A stretch of DNA of 64,000 nt from Paenibacillus flagellatus (GTDB lineage Bacteria; Bacillota; Bacilli; Paenibacillales; NBRC-103111). The stretch lies in the NCBI RefSeq assembly GCF_003217775.1, contig NZ_QJVJ01000002.1:620001-684000 (forward strand), given 5' to 3'. The notes below the pieces were generated by a model, which was not told the DNA's origin, searched no databases, and saw only the letters and a list, made by a program, of their open reading frames with translations. Of the stretch, positions 16,949 to 25,197 are shown piece after piece. How positions within the stretch are numbered: the first letter of the stretch is position 1; the number at the start of each line of letters is the position of its first letter. A program made the translations under genes and the position numbers.

Positions 16949-17149
16949 ATGTCGTTGGAGCGAAGAATCGATCGTTTGCGAACGCTCATGGAGCGTCTGG
17001 CGGGCAAGTACAACTATGATTTTCAACATCCGGACGTGCTGGCCCTTTCGATGGAGCTGGACGTTCTTATCGTTCTTCACGCGAAGGGGACGCTCGAAAG
17101 GAAGCGAAAACCGATCGGCCGGCATGACGGAGAAGCCGGAACCGGATAA
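16949..17149 (+). CDS. Spo0E-like sporulation regulatory phosphatase
   Basis: 66 residues. ATG at 16949 follows GAAAGAGGG. It has the Spo0E-family two-helix pattern with the signature HPDVLALSMELDVLI (about 29-43), where the S-x-x-L-D motif dephosphorylates Spo0A~P. The length fits the family. It should act in the cytosol to delay sporulation by draining the phosphorelay. It sits just after a ComA-like system and in a window with two Kin-type kinases, which suits control of developmental timing. The basic C-terminal tail (KRKPIGRHDG) is not conserved in the family as far as I can tell. Confidence 0.85.
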   Translation: MSLERRIDRLRTLMERLAGKYNYDFQHPDVLALSMELDVLIVLHAKGTLERKRKPIGRHDGEAGTG

Positions 17150-17186
17150 CGCCGATCCCCGAACCGTCTTCTTGTGGGCCGATCTT

Positions 17187-17242
17187 TTGCACCCGGCGGC
17201 GAAATGATTTATATTGAATTTCGGAAGCAGCGGAATTCAATA
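17187..17242 (+). promoter_or_regulatory. Promoter with overlapping inverted repeat upstream of the M29 aminopeptidase
   Basis: TTGCAC (17187-17192) and TATATT (17210-17215) are spaced 17 bp. A perfect inverted repeat TATTGAATT (17212-17220) / AATTCAATA (17234-17242) overlaps the -10 box and the expected start of transcription, ending just before the ribosome binding site. It could be a repressor operator or an RNA hairpin. Confidence 0.5.
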
Positions 17243-17266
17243 GGTCGCGAAGGAGAATCGCCGGAC

Positions 17267-18496
17267 ATGGACGCATTCGAAAAAAAGCTGGATACATACG
17301 CGGAGCTTATTATCCGGGTCGGGGTCAATCTTCAGCCGGGGCAAGTGCTTATGATCGAGTCGCCGCTCGAGACGGCGGAGCTGGCCCGCAAGCTCGTACG
17401 TAGCGCTTATCGAGCCGGGGCCAAATACGTGCAGGTGAACTGGGACGACGAGCAGGTGACGCGCGCCCGGTTCGAGCTCGCGCCGGACGATTCGTTTTCG
17501 TATTACCCGGAATGGAACGCCCGCATGATGGAGCAGCTGGCCGAAGGCGGCGGCGCCATCGTCAACATCAAGGTGCCCGACCCCGAGCTGTACAGCGGCA
17601 TCGACGGGCGGAAGGTGACGGAGGCGAGCCGGGCGGCGGCGGTGGCGAGACAGAAGTACCAGGGCTACGTGCGCAACAGCACGTTCAGCTGGTGTCTCGT
17701 GAAGGCGCCGACGCGGGCGTGGGCCGCCAAAGTGTTCGCCGACCTGCCGGAGGAGGAGCGGATCCCGGCGATGTGGGAGACGATCTTCCGCATGAACCGG
17801 ATCGACCGGGACGATCCGATCGGGGCGTGGCGGGACCATCTGAACGTCCTGCTCGCGAAGCGGCGGGAGCTGAACGGGAAAAAGTACCGGAGGCTGCGCT
17901 TCCGCGCTCCCGGCACCGACCTGACCGTCGAGCTGCCGGAAGGGCACATCTGGCTCGGCGGCGGCAAGGAGAACGGCGCGGGCGTCACGTTCGTCGCCAA
18001 CATGCCGACGGAGGAAGTGTACACGATGCCGAAGCGGGACGGCGTGAACGGGACGGTGACGAGCACGAAGCCGCTCAACTTGAACGGCCGGCTCGTGGAG
18101 CGGTTCTCGCTGACGTTCCGCGACGGCAAAGTGACGGATTATGCGGCGGAAGTCGGGCAGGAGCATCTCGCGGCGCTGCTCGACACGGACGAAGGCGCCC
18201 GTTACTTGGGAGAGCTCGCGCTCGTGCCGCACGATTCGCCGATTTCCTGCATGGGGCGCATCTTCTACAACACCGGGATCGACGAGAACGCCTCCTGCCA
18301 TTTGGCGCTTGGCAGCGCCTATCCGACCAACCTCGAGGGCGGGACGCGGCTCGGCAAGGACGAGCTGCTCGCCCGCGGCGCGAACGTCAGCCTCGTCCAC
18401 GTCGATTTCATGATCGGCTCGGACGAGCTCGACATCGACGGCGAGCTGCCGGACGGCACGGTCGAGCCGGTATTCCGGCGGGGAAACTGGGCGTAA
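17267..18496 (+). CDS. M29-family metallo-aminopeptidase (AmpS/PepS/aminopeptidase T type)
   Basis: 409 residues, matching the family. The start at 17267 follows AAGGAG by 11 bp. The N-terminal domain opens with LIIRVGVNLQPGQ, a typical M29 motif. The C-terminal half carries the metal-ligand residues: PTEEVYTMP with its Glu, GQEHLAALLDTDEGARYLGELALVPH with Glu, and the HLALGSAYP and HVDFMIGSDELDIDG segments with His and Asp. It releases N-terminal amino acids from peptides in the cytosol using cobalt, zinc or manganese. Single gene with its own promoter and a terminator-like hairpin downstream. Confidence 0.92.
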   Translation: MDAFEKKLDTYAELIIRVGVNLQPGQVLMIESPLETAELARKLVRSAYRAGAKYVQVNWDDEQVTRARFELAPDDSFSYYPEWNARMMEQLAEGGGAIVNIKVPDPELYSGIDGRKVTEASRAAAVARQKYQGYVRNSTFSWCLVKAPTRAWAAKVFADLPEEERIPAMWETIFRMNRIDRDDPIGAWRDHLNVLLAKRRELNGKKYRRLRFRAPGTDLTVELPEGHIWLGGGKENGAGVTFVANMPTEEVYTMPKRDGVNGTVTSTKPLNLNGRLVERFSLTFRDGKVTDYAAEVGQEHLAALLDTDEGARYLGELALVPHDSPISCMGRIFYNTGIDENASCHLALGSAYPTNLEGGTRLGKDELLARGANVSLVHVDFMIGSDELDIDGELPDGTVEPVFRRGNWA

Positions 18497-18523
18497 CCGT
18501 AACCGAATCGTACAGACAGGAAG

Positions 18524-18560
18524 ACGAGGAGTCCGGCACCGCTTGTGCCGGACTCCTCGT
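18524..18560. terminator. Perfect 16-bp hairpin between convergent genes
   Basis: ACGAGGAGTCCGGCAC (18524-18539) pairs perfectly with GTGCCGGACTCCTCGT (18545-18560), loop CGCTT. It lies between the ends of the M29 gene and the oppositely transcribed adaA, so it can serve both. There is no clear T run on either side, so it may work as a stabilising 3' end rather than a classic terminator. Confidence 0.6.
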
Positions 18561-18603
18561 TCGCGTTCGGGCCGAGCATTCGCGGGAGCGATCCCACAGC
18601 GCC

Positions 18604-19182
18604 TCAGATCGGGCGTCCGAGGCTTTCCCCGTAGGGGGAGGAGAGCCGGTGCCGGTACGCCGTGGGCGTCATGCCGATTTCCTTCAGGAAGACGGCCGAG
18701 AAGTAAGCGCTGCTGCGGAAGCCGCACGACAGCGCGACGGCGGTCACGCTGTCGCCCGTCTCCGCGAGCATCGATTTCGCCGCCTCCAGCCGGGTCAGCG
18801 TGAGATACTTCGAAGGAGACATGCCCATCACCTTCGTAAACCGCTTTTGCAGGTGAAACGGGCTGACGTATAGCTCGTCCGCGATCGCCGTCAAGGAGAG
18901 GGGCTCGCGAAACCGCTCGCGGACGAGCCGCGCGGCCCTCTCGGCCAGCTCCTCCTCGAACGTCGGCCCGTTCTCCGCATCGGGCCTGCACCGCTTGCAC
19001 GGGCGGAGGCCGTCCTTCAGCGGCGCGGCGTTGTCGGGGTAGACGGAGACGTTGTCCCGCTTCGGCGTCCGCGATTTGCAGGAAGGCTTGCAGAAGATGC
19101 CGGTCGTGGACAAGCCGTAATAAAATACGCCGTCGTACGCCGGATCGCATTCCACGATGGCGCGCCATTGTTCGTCGTTCAT
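18604..19182 (-). CDS. adaA: AdaA-type methylphosphotriester-DNA methyltransferase and AraC regulator
   Basis: 192 residues; the start at 19182 has GGAGGGAATATCG upstream on the minus strand. The N-terminal Ada zinc domain has Cys31, Cys35, Cys62 and Cys65, the same spacing as the four zinc cysteines of E. coli Ada, where the first accepts the methyl group. An AraC helix-turn-helix pair fills residues 85-185. There is no O6-alkylguanine transferase domain, so this is AdaA and not full Ada. When methylated it should activate alkylation-damage genes. It is divergent from an oxygenase of the damaged-DNA type, the likely target. Confidence 0.92.
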   Translation of the reverse strand: MNDEQWRAIVECDPAYDGVFYYGLSTTGIFCKPSCKSRTPKRDNVSVYPDNAAPLKDGLRPCKRCRPDAENGPTFEEELAERAARLVRERFREPLSLTAIADELYVSPFHLQKRFTKVMGMSPSKYLTLTRLEAAKSMLAETGDSVTAVALSCGFRSSAYFSAVFLKEIGMTPTAYRHRLSSPYGESLGRPI

Positions 19183-19378
19183 CGATATTCCCTCCGTTCG
19201 TTGCTTCCAGTGTACCCGTTTTCCGGACGATGCGAAACCGTTCGGGAATAAGACGGCAACATTTCGCAAGCCGCCGGTCCTGCGGTCCGTATGAAAGCGC
19301 AAGATTCGGAAAGACTTGGATGCGGATTGCTCGGTATGGTAATGAGGAAGAATGCGAAGGAACGAGGAGGAATGAAGG

Positions 19379-20092
19379 ATGAGGGAACAAGCGGACGAGC
19401 GGATCGCCTCGCTCGATTGGCCGTCGATTCACCGGGCGCTGGACGAGCAGGGCTTCGCCTCGATCCCGGAGCTGCTGACGGCGGAGGAATGCCGGGACGT
19501 CGAGCGCCTGTACGGGGAGGAGGAGCGATTCCGGGCGACGATCGATATGGCGCGCTACCGATTCGGCGCCGGAGAGTACCGGTACTTTCAGTCGCCGCTG
19601 CCGCCGCTCGTGCAGATGCTGAGAGAAGCGTTCTACCCCGAGCTGGCGACGGCGGCCAACCGATGGCTGGAGCGGCTCGGCGAGGAGCCGGCTTATCCGG
19701 CGGAGCTGGGGACGTTTCTCGAGGAATGCCGACGCAGCGGCCAGACGCGCCCGACGCCGCTCGTGCTGAAGTACGAAGCCGAGGGCTACAACTGCCTGCA
19801 CCAGGACGTCTACGGGGACGTCAGCTTTCCGTTTCAGGTCGTCGTCGCGCTGAACCGGAAGGACGAGGATTACGCCGGAGGCGAATTCGTGCTCGTCGAG
19901 CAGCGTCCCCGCGCCCAATCGCGTGCGCACGTCGTCGCGCTCGCGCAGGGCGAAGCGCTCGTCTTCCCGACCCGCCACCGGCCGGTCGCCGGGACGCGCG
20001 GCTATTACCGGACGACGCTCCGTCACGGCGTCGCCACGGTGCGCGCGGGAACGAGGTATACGCTGGGCGTCATTTTTCACGACGCGACGTAA
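19379..20092 (+). CDS. 2OG-Fe(II) oxygenase of the Oxygenase-NA (DUF2086) type, putative DNA-alkylation repair
   Basis: 237 residues, start at 19379 with AGGAGGAATGAAGG upstream. Iron ligands appear as H141-x-D143 in CLHQDVYGD and a distal His (H216 in LRHGV), with R226 for 2-oxoglutarate. The wording of its motifs (MARYRFGAGEYRYF, GGEFVLVEQRPR, HRPVAGTRG, TLGVIFHDA) matches the family proposed to demethylate damaged nucleic acids oxidatively. Divergent transcription from adaA supports an adaptive-response role. The last 23 bp overlap the 3' end of the convergent lipase gene. Confidence 0.85.
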   Translation: MREQADERIASLDWPSIHRALDEQGFASIPELLTAEECRDVERLYGEEERFRATIDMARYRFGAGEYRYFQSPLPPLVQMLREAFYPELATAANRWLERLGEEPAYPAELGTFLEECRRSGQTRPTPLVLKYEAEGYNCLHQDVYGDVSFPFQVVVALNRKDEDYAGGEFVLVEQRPRAQSRAHVVALAQGEALVFPTRHRPVAGTRGYYRTTLRHGVATVRAGTRYTLGVIFHDAT

Positions 20093-21005
20093 CGATCCGG
20101 TCCAGCCAATCCGCGATATCGCGGTAGACGTCCTCCTTGCCGATCTCGTTCAAAATTTCGTGGCGCATGCCGTCGTACAGCTTCAGCCGGACGTCGGTCA
20201 AGCCGGCTTGCCGGTACGCCGCATACGCCCGCTCGGGCATCGCGCCGTAGCCGCCGACCGGGTCGTCCTTGCCGGACAGCAGCAAGACCGGCAGCGTCTT
20301 CGGCGTTTCGCGGATGCGGGCCGAGTCCGTAATGAAGCGAAGCCCCTCGAACATGTCGCGGAAGCCGGCGGCCGTCAAGACGAAGCCGCACCGCTCGTCC
20401 CGGACGAACCGGTCGACCTCGGCCTCGTCGCGGGTGAGCCAGTCGTGCGGCGTTCTCGCCGGCCGGAACCGTCTGTTGTACGCGCCGTACGACAGCTTGT
20501 AAAGCAGCTTGCTCCGGTACCGGCTTCCTTTGCGGCGGATGGCCGTATTCGCCGTCAGTACGGCCGAGCGCAGCAGCAGGCGGGGGTGGTGGGCGGTGCC
20601 GACCGCGATGAGTCCGTCCAGCTCCATGCCGTGCACGATGGCGTAATGCCGGGCGAGGAAGGAGCCCATGCTGTGGCCGAGCATGACGACGGGAACGCCG
20701 GGGCGTTTGGCGCGAATGTGCCGGGTCAGCCGGTGCAAATCTTCGACCATGGCGTCCCAGCCGCCGTCTTCTCCGAAATAACCGAGCTCGTCGCGGGACG
20801 GTGCCGTGCCGCCGTGTCCCCGAAGGTCGGCGGCATAGACGGCGAATCCGAGGCCGACCAAGTACCGCGCGAAATGATCGTACCTCTCCGCATGCTCGCA
20901 GGATCCGTGCACGAGATGGATCGCACCGCGTATCCGTGCGGGATCGCCGGGTTCCCATTCGTGAAGCAGCAGGCCGTCGGGCAGCCGTTGTCGGGAGACG
21001 TTCAT
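20070..21005 (-). CDS. Alpha/beta hydrolase, monoacylglycerol-lipase/lysophospholipase type
   Basis: 311 residues; the start at 21005 has GGAGGTTACGGCG on the minus strand. The oxyanion region reads LVHGSCEHAERY, the nucleophile elbow is GHSMGS, and the late acid and base lie in LLLSGKDDPVG and YDGMRHEILNE, the standard serine-hydrolase triad of the Hydrolase_4 family. It has a cap insertion rich in Arg. No signal peptide, so cytosolic lipid or ester turnover is expected. It converges on and overlaps the oxygenase gene by 23 bp. Confidence 0.85.
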   Translation of the reverse strand: MNVSRQRLPDGLLLHEWEPGDPARIRGAIHLVHGSCEHAERYDHFARYLVGLGFAVYAADLRGHGGTAPSRDELGYFGEDGGWDAMVEDLHRLTRHIRAKRPGVPVVMLGHSMGSFLARHYAIVHGMELDGLIAVGTAHHPRLLLRSAVLTANTAIRRKGSRYRSKLLYKLSYGAYNRRFRPARTPHDWLTRDEAEVDRFVRDERCGFVLTAAGFRDMFEGLRFITDSARIRETPKTLPVLLLSGKDDPVGGYGAMPERAYAAYRQAGLTDVRLKLYDGMRHEILNEIGKEDVYRDIADWLDRIVTSRREK

Positions 21006-21176
21006 CGCCGTAACCTCCGTATCGGTATCGTTTTCCCCCATTGTAGCAAATTCGGAGCCCGCCCGCTTCACGCGCGTCTATTTTCCTCCCGGACGTCTGT
21101 TCCAATCGCCCCGCCGCGATTATACTGAAGGAAGGCGCTTTTACCGGCCGGACCCATGTCCGAAAAGAGGATCGTC

Positions 21177-22397
21177 ATGTCGAACGCGCTTCGCAAATGG
21201 CTGGTCATGAACGGGATGAGCTACACGATCTTCGTCTATGTCGGCATATTCGTCAATCTGTTCATCTGGGAGCAAAACCGCCTCATCTTCGATGTGGCCT
21301 GGTTCAATTTGACCGTCTACGTCTCGTGGTCGTTCGCATTTGCGGCGGCCGCTTATTTGTTGTCCAAGCGGACCGTTCGGCTGTTGCTCGGCATCTCGGC
21401 GCTGTCCGGGGGGACGGCGTTTTGCCTGCTTTCGTTCGTACAGCTCGACAACCGGCTCGTCTGGATCGCGCTCGTCGGCGTCCCGGTCGGGCTCATGTAC
21501 GGCTTTTTCAGCGCCGCGCAAAATTTGAGCGTCTCGCTGAGCGGGACGCCGGCGGAGCTCGGCCGTTATTTCACGGCGGCGGGAAGCGTCCAGCAAGTCG
21601 TTACGCTGGTCGTGCCGCTGTTGTCCGCGATCGTCATCCATTATTTCGGATATTTCAGCACGTTCGCCCTGATGCTGCTCTTCTTCGCGTTCATGCTGCT
21701 CTACTCGGCCGTCATGCCGGGCATTTCGCTTCGGGCGCATGCGGAACCGGGTGAAGGCTCGTACGTGTTCCGGCTGTTTCGCGACGACTTGTTCCGGAAG
21801 CCCCGCATCCGGTGGCTGGCCGCCTCCAATTTGGCCGCCGGCGTCTTCCTGCAATTCCAGCAGCTGTTCCTGCTCATTTTCACGTTCAGCATCACGGAGA
21901 ACAAGTTTTGGATCGCCGGCTTCAACGCCTTGTACACGGCGGCGACGCTCGCGGCGCTGTTCCTGTACCGGAGGCTTCGGCTGAAGGACGACACGCTGCT
22001 CATCGCGGGCGCCGGTCTGCTTTCGTGCGGCTTTCTCATCGTGCTCGTCCCCGCGCCGGCCGTGCTGATCGTCTCCAACCTGCTGACGGCGGTCGGGATG
22101 TTCTACTTCGGCGCCGCCTGGAACACGAGCCAGTTCAAGCTGATCAAGCCGTACCCGCAGTCGGGCCAGGCGAAGCTGCTTGTCTGGAGGGAGACGCTCA
22201 TCTGCGTCACCCGGATCGCCACGCTGCTCGTCGTGCTGTCGGTCGACGATATCGGCGGCCCGGTCTTCATCGGCTTGATTGCGGCTTCGCTGCTGTGCCT
22301 GCTGGCCGTCCCTTGGTTCGAGCGCCGGGCGCGGCGGGCCGGGGAAGGCGCAAGCGAGCCGGCGGCCGAAGCCGGCGATTCCGCCGTTTCCTCTTGA
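21177..22397 (+). CDS. Major facilitator superfamily-like membrane transporter
   Basis: 406 residues with about 12 hydrophobic segments arranged as two six-helix halves and a longer central loop near residue 195. ATG at 21177 is chosen because AAAAGAGGA lies 6-8 bp upstream; ATG at 21156 has none. The usual MFS loop motif between helices 2 and 3 is weak (SKRTVRLLLG), so substrate and direction cannot be read. It is divergent from the lipase gene and monocistronic, with a small terminator after it. Confidence 0.75.
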   Translation: MSNALRKWLVMNGMSYTIFVYVGIFVNLFIWEQNRLIFDVAWFNLTVYVSWSFAFAAAAYLLSKRTVRLLLGISALSGGTAFCLLSFVQLDNRLVWIALVGVPVGLMYGFFSAAQNLSVSLSGTPAELGRYFTAAGSVQQVVTLVVPLLSAIVIHYFGYFSTFALMLLFFAFMLLYSAVMPGISLRAHAEPGEGSYVFRLFRDDLFRKPRIRWLAASNLAAGVFLQFQQLFLLIFTFSITENKFWIAGFNALYTAATLAALFLYRRLRLKDDTLLIAGAGLLSCGFLIVLVPAPAVLIVSNLLTAVGMFYFGAAWNTSQFKLIKPYPQSGQAKLLVWRETLICVTRIATLLVVLSVDDIGGPVFIGLIAASLLCLLAVPWFERRARRAGEGASEPAAEAGDSAVSS

Positions 22398-22426
22398 AAA
22401 TGCGGCCACGCGCCGACGTCCGCACG

Positions 22427-22456
22427 AGCCCGTAAGGGATCGCCCGCGGGCTTTTG
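22427..22456 (+). terminator. Weak intrinsic terminator after the MFS gene
   Basis: AGCCCG (22427-22432) pairs with CGGGCT (22447-22452) followed by TTTTG. The stem is short, hence low confidence. Confidence 0.45.
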
Positions 22457-22568
22457 TTTGCAGCGGAACGACTTTATCCGGATACGATGCCGCATCCGTA
22501 TGAAAATCGAGCTGTATTCCGGTTTATGATTATACAAGGAATCGTAATCATAAGAGGAGGCGGGGAGC

Positions 22569-22937
22569 ATGCTCGAAACGTTGGAGCACATGCAAATTCC
22601 GGTTCGCGATTTGAACCGCGCGGTGCAATGGTACACGGAGCATTTGGGATTCCGGCTGGGGCATAAGGACGGGCATCGGATCGCCTTTCTTCATTTGGCC
22701 GACGGACCGATGCTTATGCTTTGGGAGACGAAGGACGAGACGACCGCCAATTTCAGCGTGAACGGGACGGACTTTCCGGTGCTGCTGTATCGCACGCGGC
22801 GAATTCGCGAGCTGCACGATTTGCTCGTCCGGCTCGGGGCGCCCATCCAGCTTTACCTGGACGAGGGCTTCGGCTGGGTGCTCAAGTTTTACGACCCGGA
22901 CGGCAATCTGTGGGGCGTTATCCAGCACAAGGAGTAG
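22569..22937 (+). CDS. VOC-family (glyoxalase/bleomycin-resistance fold) protein
   Basis: 122 residues, one VOC domain made of two beta-alpha-beta-beta-beta modules. It begins with LEHMQIPVRDLNRAVQWY, the standard opening, and ends with LKFYDPDGNLWGV, whose Asp/Glu side is the usual metal-site end. The candidate ligands are His7 early and an acidic residue near the end. A strong AAGAGGAGGCGGGG precedes ATG at 22569. Members catalyse isomerisation, ring cleavage or thiol-transfer reactions, or bind drugs; nothing here fixes the substrate. Single gene. Confidence 0.85.
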   Translation: MLETLEHMQIPVRDLNRAVQWYTEHLGFRLGHKDGHRIAFLHLADGPMLMLWETKDETTANFSVNGTDFPVLLYRTRRIRELHDLLVRLGAPIQLYLDEGFGWVLKFYDPDGNLWGVIQHKE

Positions 22938-22947
22938 CCGAAATGAG

Positions 22948-22980
22948 AAGCCGAAGTCCCGATTCGGGACTCCGGCTTTA
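22948..22980. terminator. Bidirectional terminator
   Basis: AAGCCGAAGTCCCG (22948-22961) pairs with CGGGACTCCGGCTT (22965-22978) with one mismatch and an ATT loop, ending in TTTATT. It lies between convergent genes and can serve both. Confidence 0.75.
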
Positions 22981-23001
22981 TTCTGTTCGGCCGGGGGCGT
23001 C

Positions 23002-24987
23002 TTACGCAAGCTCCAGCACGACCATCTGATGGCATTCCAGCTTCGGCACCGTATACGAGACGACCGGTCCGTCCGTATCGAACGGAAGGTCCTCGCCCTG
23101 CGGGGCCATGTATACCCGGCGTACCGGCCGGTCCGTCCGTACGGAAGCGGTCACGTCGTACAGCGGGACGATGTCCTCGATAACCTCGACGGACTGTCCC
23201 CGGCGCACCGGGGACGCGTACAGCAGATGGTGCACCCAACGCCCGAGCGCCTCCTGCTTCTGCACGGTCGTCACCCCTTGCGCCGGCAGCGACGTGACGA
23301 GCGTCCTCCGGCCGTCCAGCAGCCGGTTCAGCGCGTACGACACGGTATCGCGCAGGAACAGGCTTCCCTTCGTCGCGTAATCCTCGAACACGTTCCAGGC
23401 GATATAGATCCCGGCCTCATGCTCGACCATGCCGGGGCCGCCGTCCGTTTTCGCATTCGGCGTATGCTGGTGCGAGCAGAAGGCGAACGGTTCGCGGTTG
23501 AAGTACGGATTGTTCCTCGCGCCGAGCACCGTCCCGCCGGCCGCCTCGACCGATTGGCCTTCGCCGTACATGACGTAGGCCGTCCCGGCCAAGTCGGCGG
23601 CGTGTCCCGCGCCGAGCGGCTCGCCCGGCACCCAGTAGTCGGGCCGGTAGGCGTTCTCGCCGAGCCAGCGGACGCCGAAGTCGACCGCGAAGCCGGTGCC
23701 GTCCGTGCGCAGGCCGGACCGTCCCGACGCGAGCAGCTTGCCGCCTTGCCCGACGTATGCGGCCAGCTTCGCTTCCAGCGCCGGGTCGGCTTGTATGCGG
23801 TCCGGCAGCACGAGCACCTTGTACGCCGACCAGTCCGACTCCAAGTCGACGACGTCGAACAGCCAGTTGCCCTCGAGCAGCATCCGGACGGCGCCTTGGT
23901 CCGCCTTCGGACAGCGGCCTTCGCCTTCCGCCTGGAAGCCGGCCGCTTCGACCGTGAGCAGCGCGATGTCCGCCACGCCCTCCGCATCCGCGCACCACGC
24001 CTCCTTCGCCTCCACCTCCCGGTACGCTTCGCCGATCAGCCGGTAGGTCGCTTCGTCCATCCGGCCGTCCGGATGAAGCTGGTCGCCGATCGAGCAGCGC
24101 GCGCCGTTCGCCAGACTGAGCGCCGTCTCGTAGCGGAGCGCGTTCGGGTGCTTGTAGCCGCCGAATTCGCCCCACGTCGTGTGAAACTTGCCGGTCATCC
24201 CGAGGTACGGCATGCCGAGCGATTGCGCATAGCGGGCGGAGAGCGGGAAATGGTCGTAGCCCCATCCGCCGGTCGGCAGCGATTCCAGCTCCAGATGCGT
24301 ATTGCGGCGGGCGAGGTCGCGCCGGCCCTGCTTGATATGGCCGCCGTTATGGAAGACGGGCAGCCCCGGCTTATGCTTATGGACCGCCTCGTTCGTCCGC
24401 CTCGTATACCGCTCGTACGTCTCCTCCCACATCGGCCGCATCGCCTGCTTGTCGCGGGGATCGACGCCTCTCTCCCGGGCGGTGCGCAAGCAGTTGTGGC
24501 AGTAGCATTCGCGGACGCCGACGATGTCGAGGAAGATGCCGTCGGCGTCGTACCGGCACGCAACCTCCTCGATCTGGGCGACTAGAACGTCGAGGTAGGG
24601 CGAGTTCATGCACAGCTCGTGGTAGCCGGGGGTCAGGAAGTCGGGCGACCATTGCGTCTGTCCGTTCTGCCGCCGGACGAGCCAGTCCGGCCGCTCGAAC
24701 GCCTGCTTCTCGTCCAGCCCGGCCGAGAGATAAACCGGGACGTTCACGCCGATTTCGTGGGCCGCCTCCAGCTGCGCCGCGAGCAGGTCGAACGACAGAT
24801 GCGGGTGCATCCGGTTCGCGTCCGACGGGTGGTACGCCCAGCCGTGATGGCATTTCGAGAAGACGGTGATCGAGTCGACGTGTCCGAGCTTCAGCATCTG
24901 CTGAAACTGCTCCTTGGAGAAGTTGGCGCCGATGCCGGGGATCAGCTCCGACGTATGGAAATCGAGATGGACTTGGCGAAACCTCAT
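23002..24987 (-). CDS. GHL6-type putative glycosyl hydrolase with beta-galactosidase trimerisation-like domain
   Basis: 661 residues, start at 24987 behind TAAGGAGGC on the minus strand. The N-terminal half (1-330) is a TIM-barrel-like region with HLDFHTSELIPGIG at the start, DGIFLDIVGVRECYCHNC (candidate acidic residues and a Cys pair) and a GGWGYDHFPL segment, matching the hypothetical glycosyl hydrolase 6 family. Residues 370-580 look like the trimerisation domain of GH42 enzymes (KVLVLPDRIQADPALEAKL). No signal peptide, so intracellular. The divergent AraC regulator probably controls it. Enzyme activity in this family is largely inferred. Confidence 0.78.
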   Translation of the reverse strand: MRFRQVHLDFHTSELIPGIGANFSKEQFQQMLKLGHVDSITVFSKCHHGWAYHPSDANRMHPHLSFDLLAAQLEAAHEIGVNVPVYLSAGLDEKQAFERPDWLVRRQNGQTQWSPDFLTPGYHELCMNSPYLDVLVAQIEEVACRYDADGIFLDIVGVRECYCHNCLRTARERGVDPRDKQAMRPMWEETYERYTRRTNEAVHKHKPGLPVFHNGGHIKQGRRDLARRNTHLELESLPTGGWGYDHFPLSARYAQSLGMPYLGMTGKFHTTWGEFGGYKHPNALRYETALSLANGARCSIGDQLHPDGRMDEATYRLIGEAYREVEAKEAWCADAEGVADIALLTVEAAGFQAEGEGRCPKADQGAVRMLLEGNWLFDVVDLESDWSAYKVLVLPDRIQADPALEAKLAAYVGQGGKLLASGRSGLRTDGTGFAVDFGVRWLGENAYRPDYWVPGEPLGAGHAADLAGTAYVMYGEGQSVEAAGGTVLGARNNPYFNREPFAFCSHQHTPNAKTDGGPGMVEHEAGIYIAWNVFEDYATKGSLFLRDTVSYALNRLLDGRRTLVTSLPAQGVTTVQKQEALGRWVHHLLYASPVRRGQSVEVIEDIVPLYDVTASVRTDRPVRRVYMAPQGEDLPFDTDGPVVSYTVPKLECHQMVVLELA

Positions 24988-25041
24988 GCGCGCTGCCTCC
25001 TTATACGTTGAACGATGGGGATGTTTGCTTCTTCCCCGAGT

Positions 25042-25051
25042 TTAGCGCTAA
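25042..25051. promoter_or_regulatory. Palindrome upstream of the GHL6 gene, candidate operator
   Basis: TTAGCGCTAA is a perfect 10-bp palindrome centred 59 bp upstream of the GHL6 start in the divergent interval. Its CGCT-centred form resembles LacI/CcpA-family operators. No matching LacI-type regulator is in the window. Confidence 0.35.
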
Positions 25052-25197
25052 CCCGAACGCCGGGCCAAGTCACGCCTTCGACCTAAACTAGCACGATTCC
25101 GACTTTTCGGCCGTCCGATTTTCGAGTACGATGGTAGCAGGGATTCCGGCTTGGACGATCGGGTCGCCGGATAGAGCGAGGAGAGGGGGGAAGCGGG

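Noticed and set aside
18524-18560. Mobile-element end or attachment site
   Set aside because: A perfect hairpin between convergent gene ends is better explained as a shared 3' end; no transposase is present.
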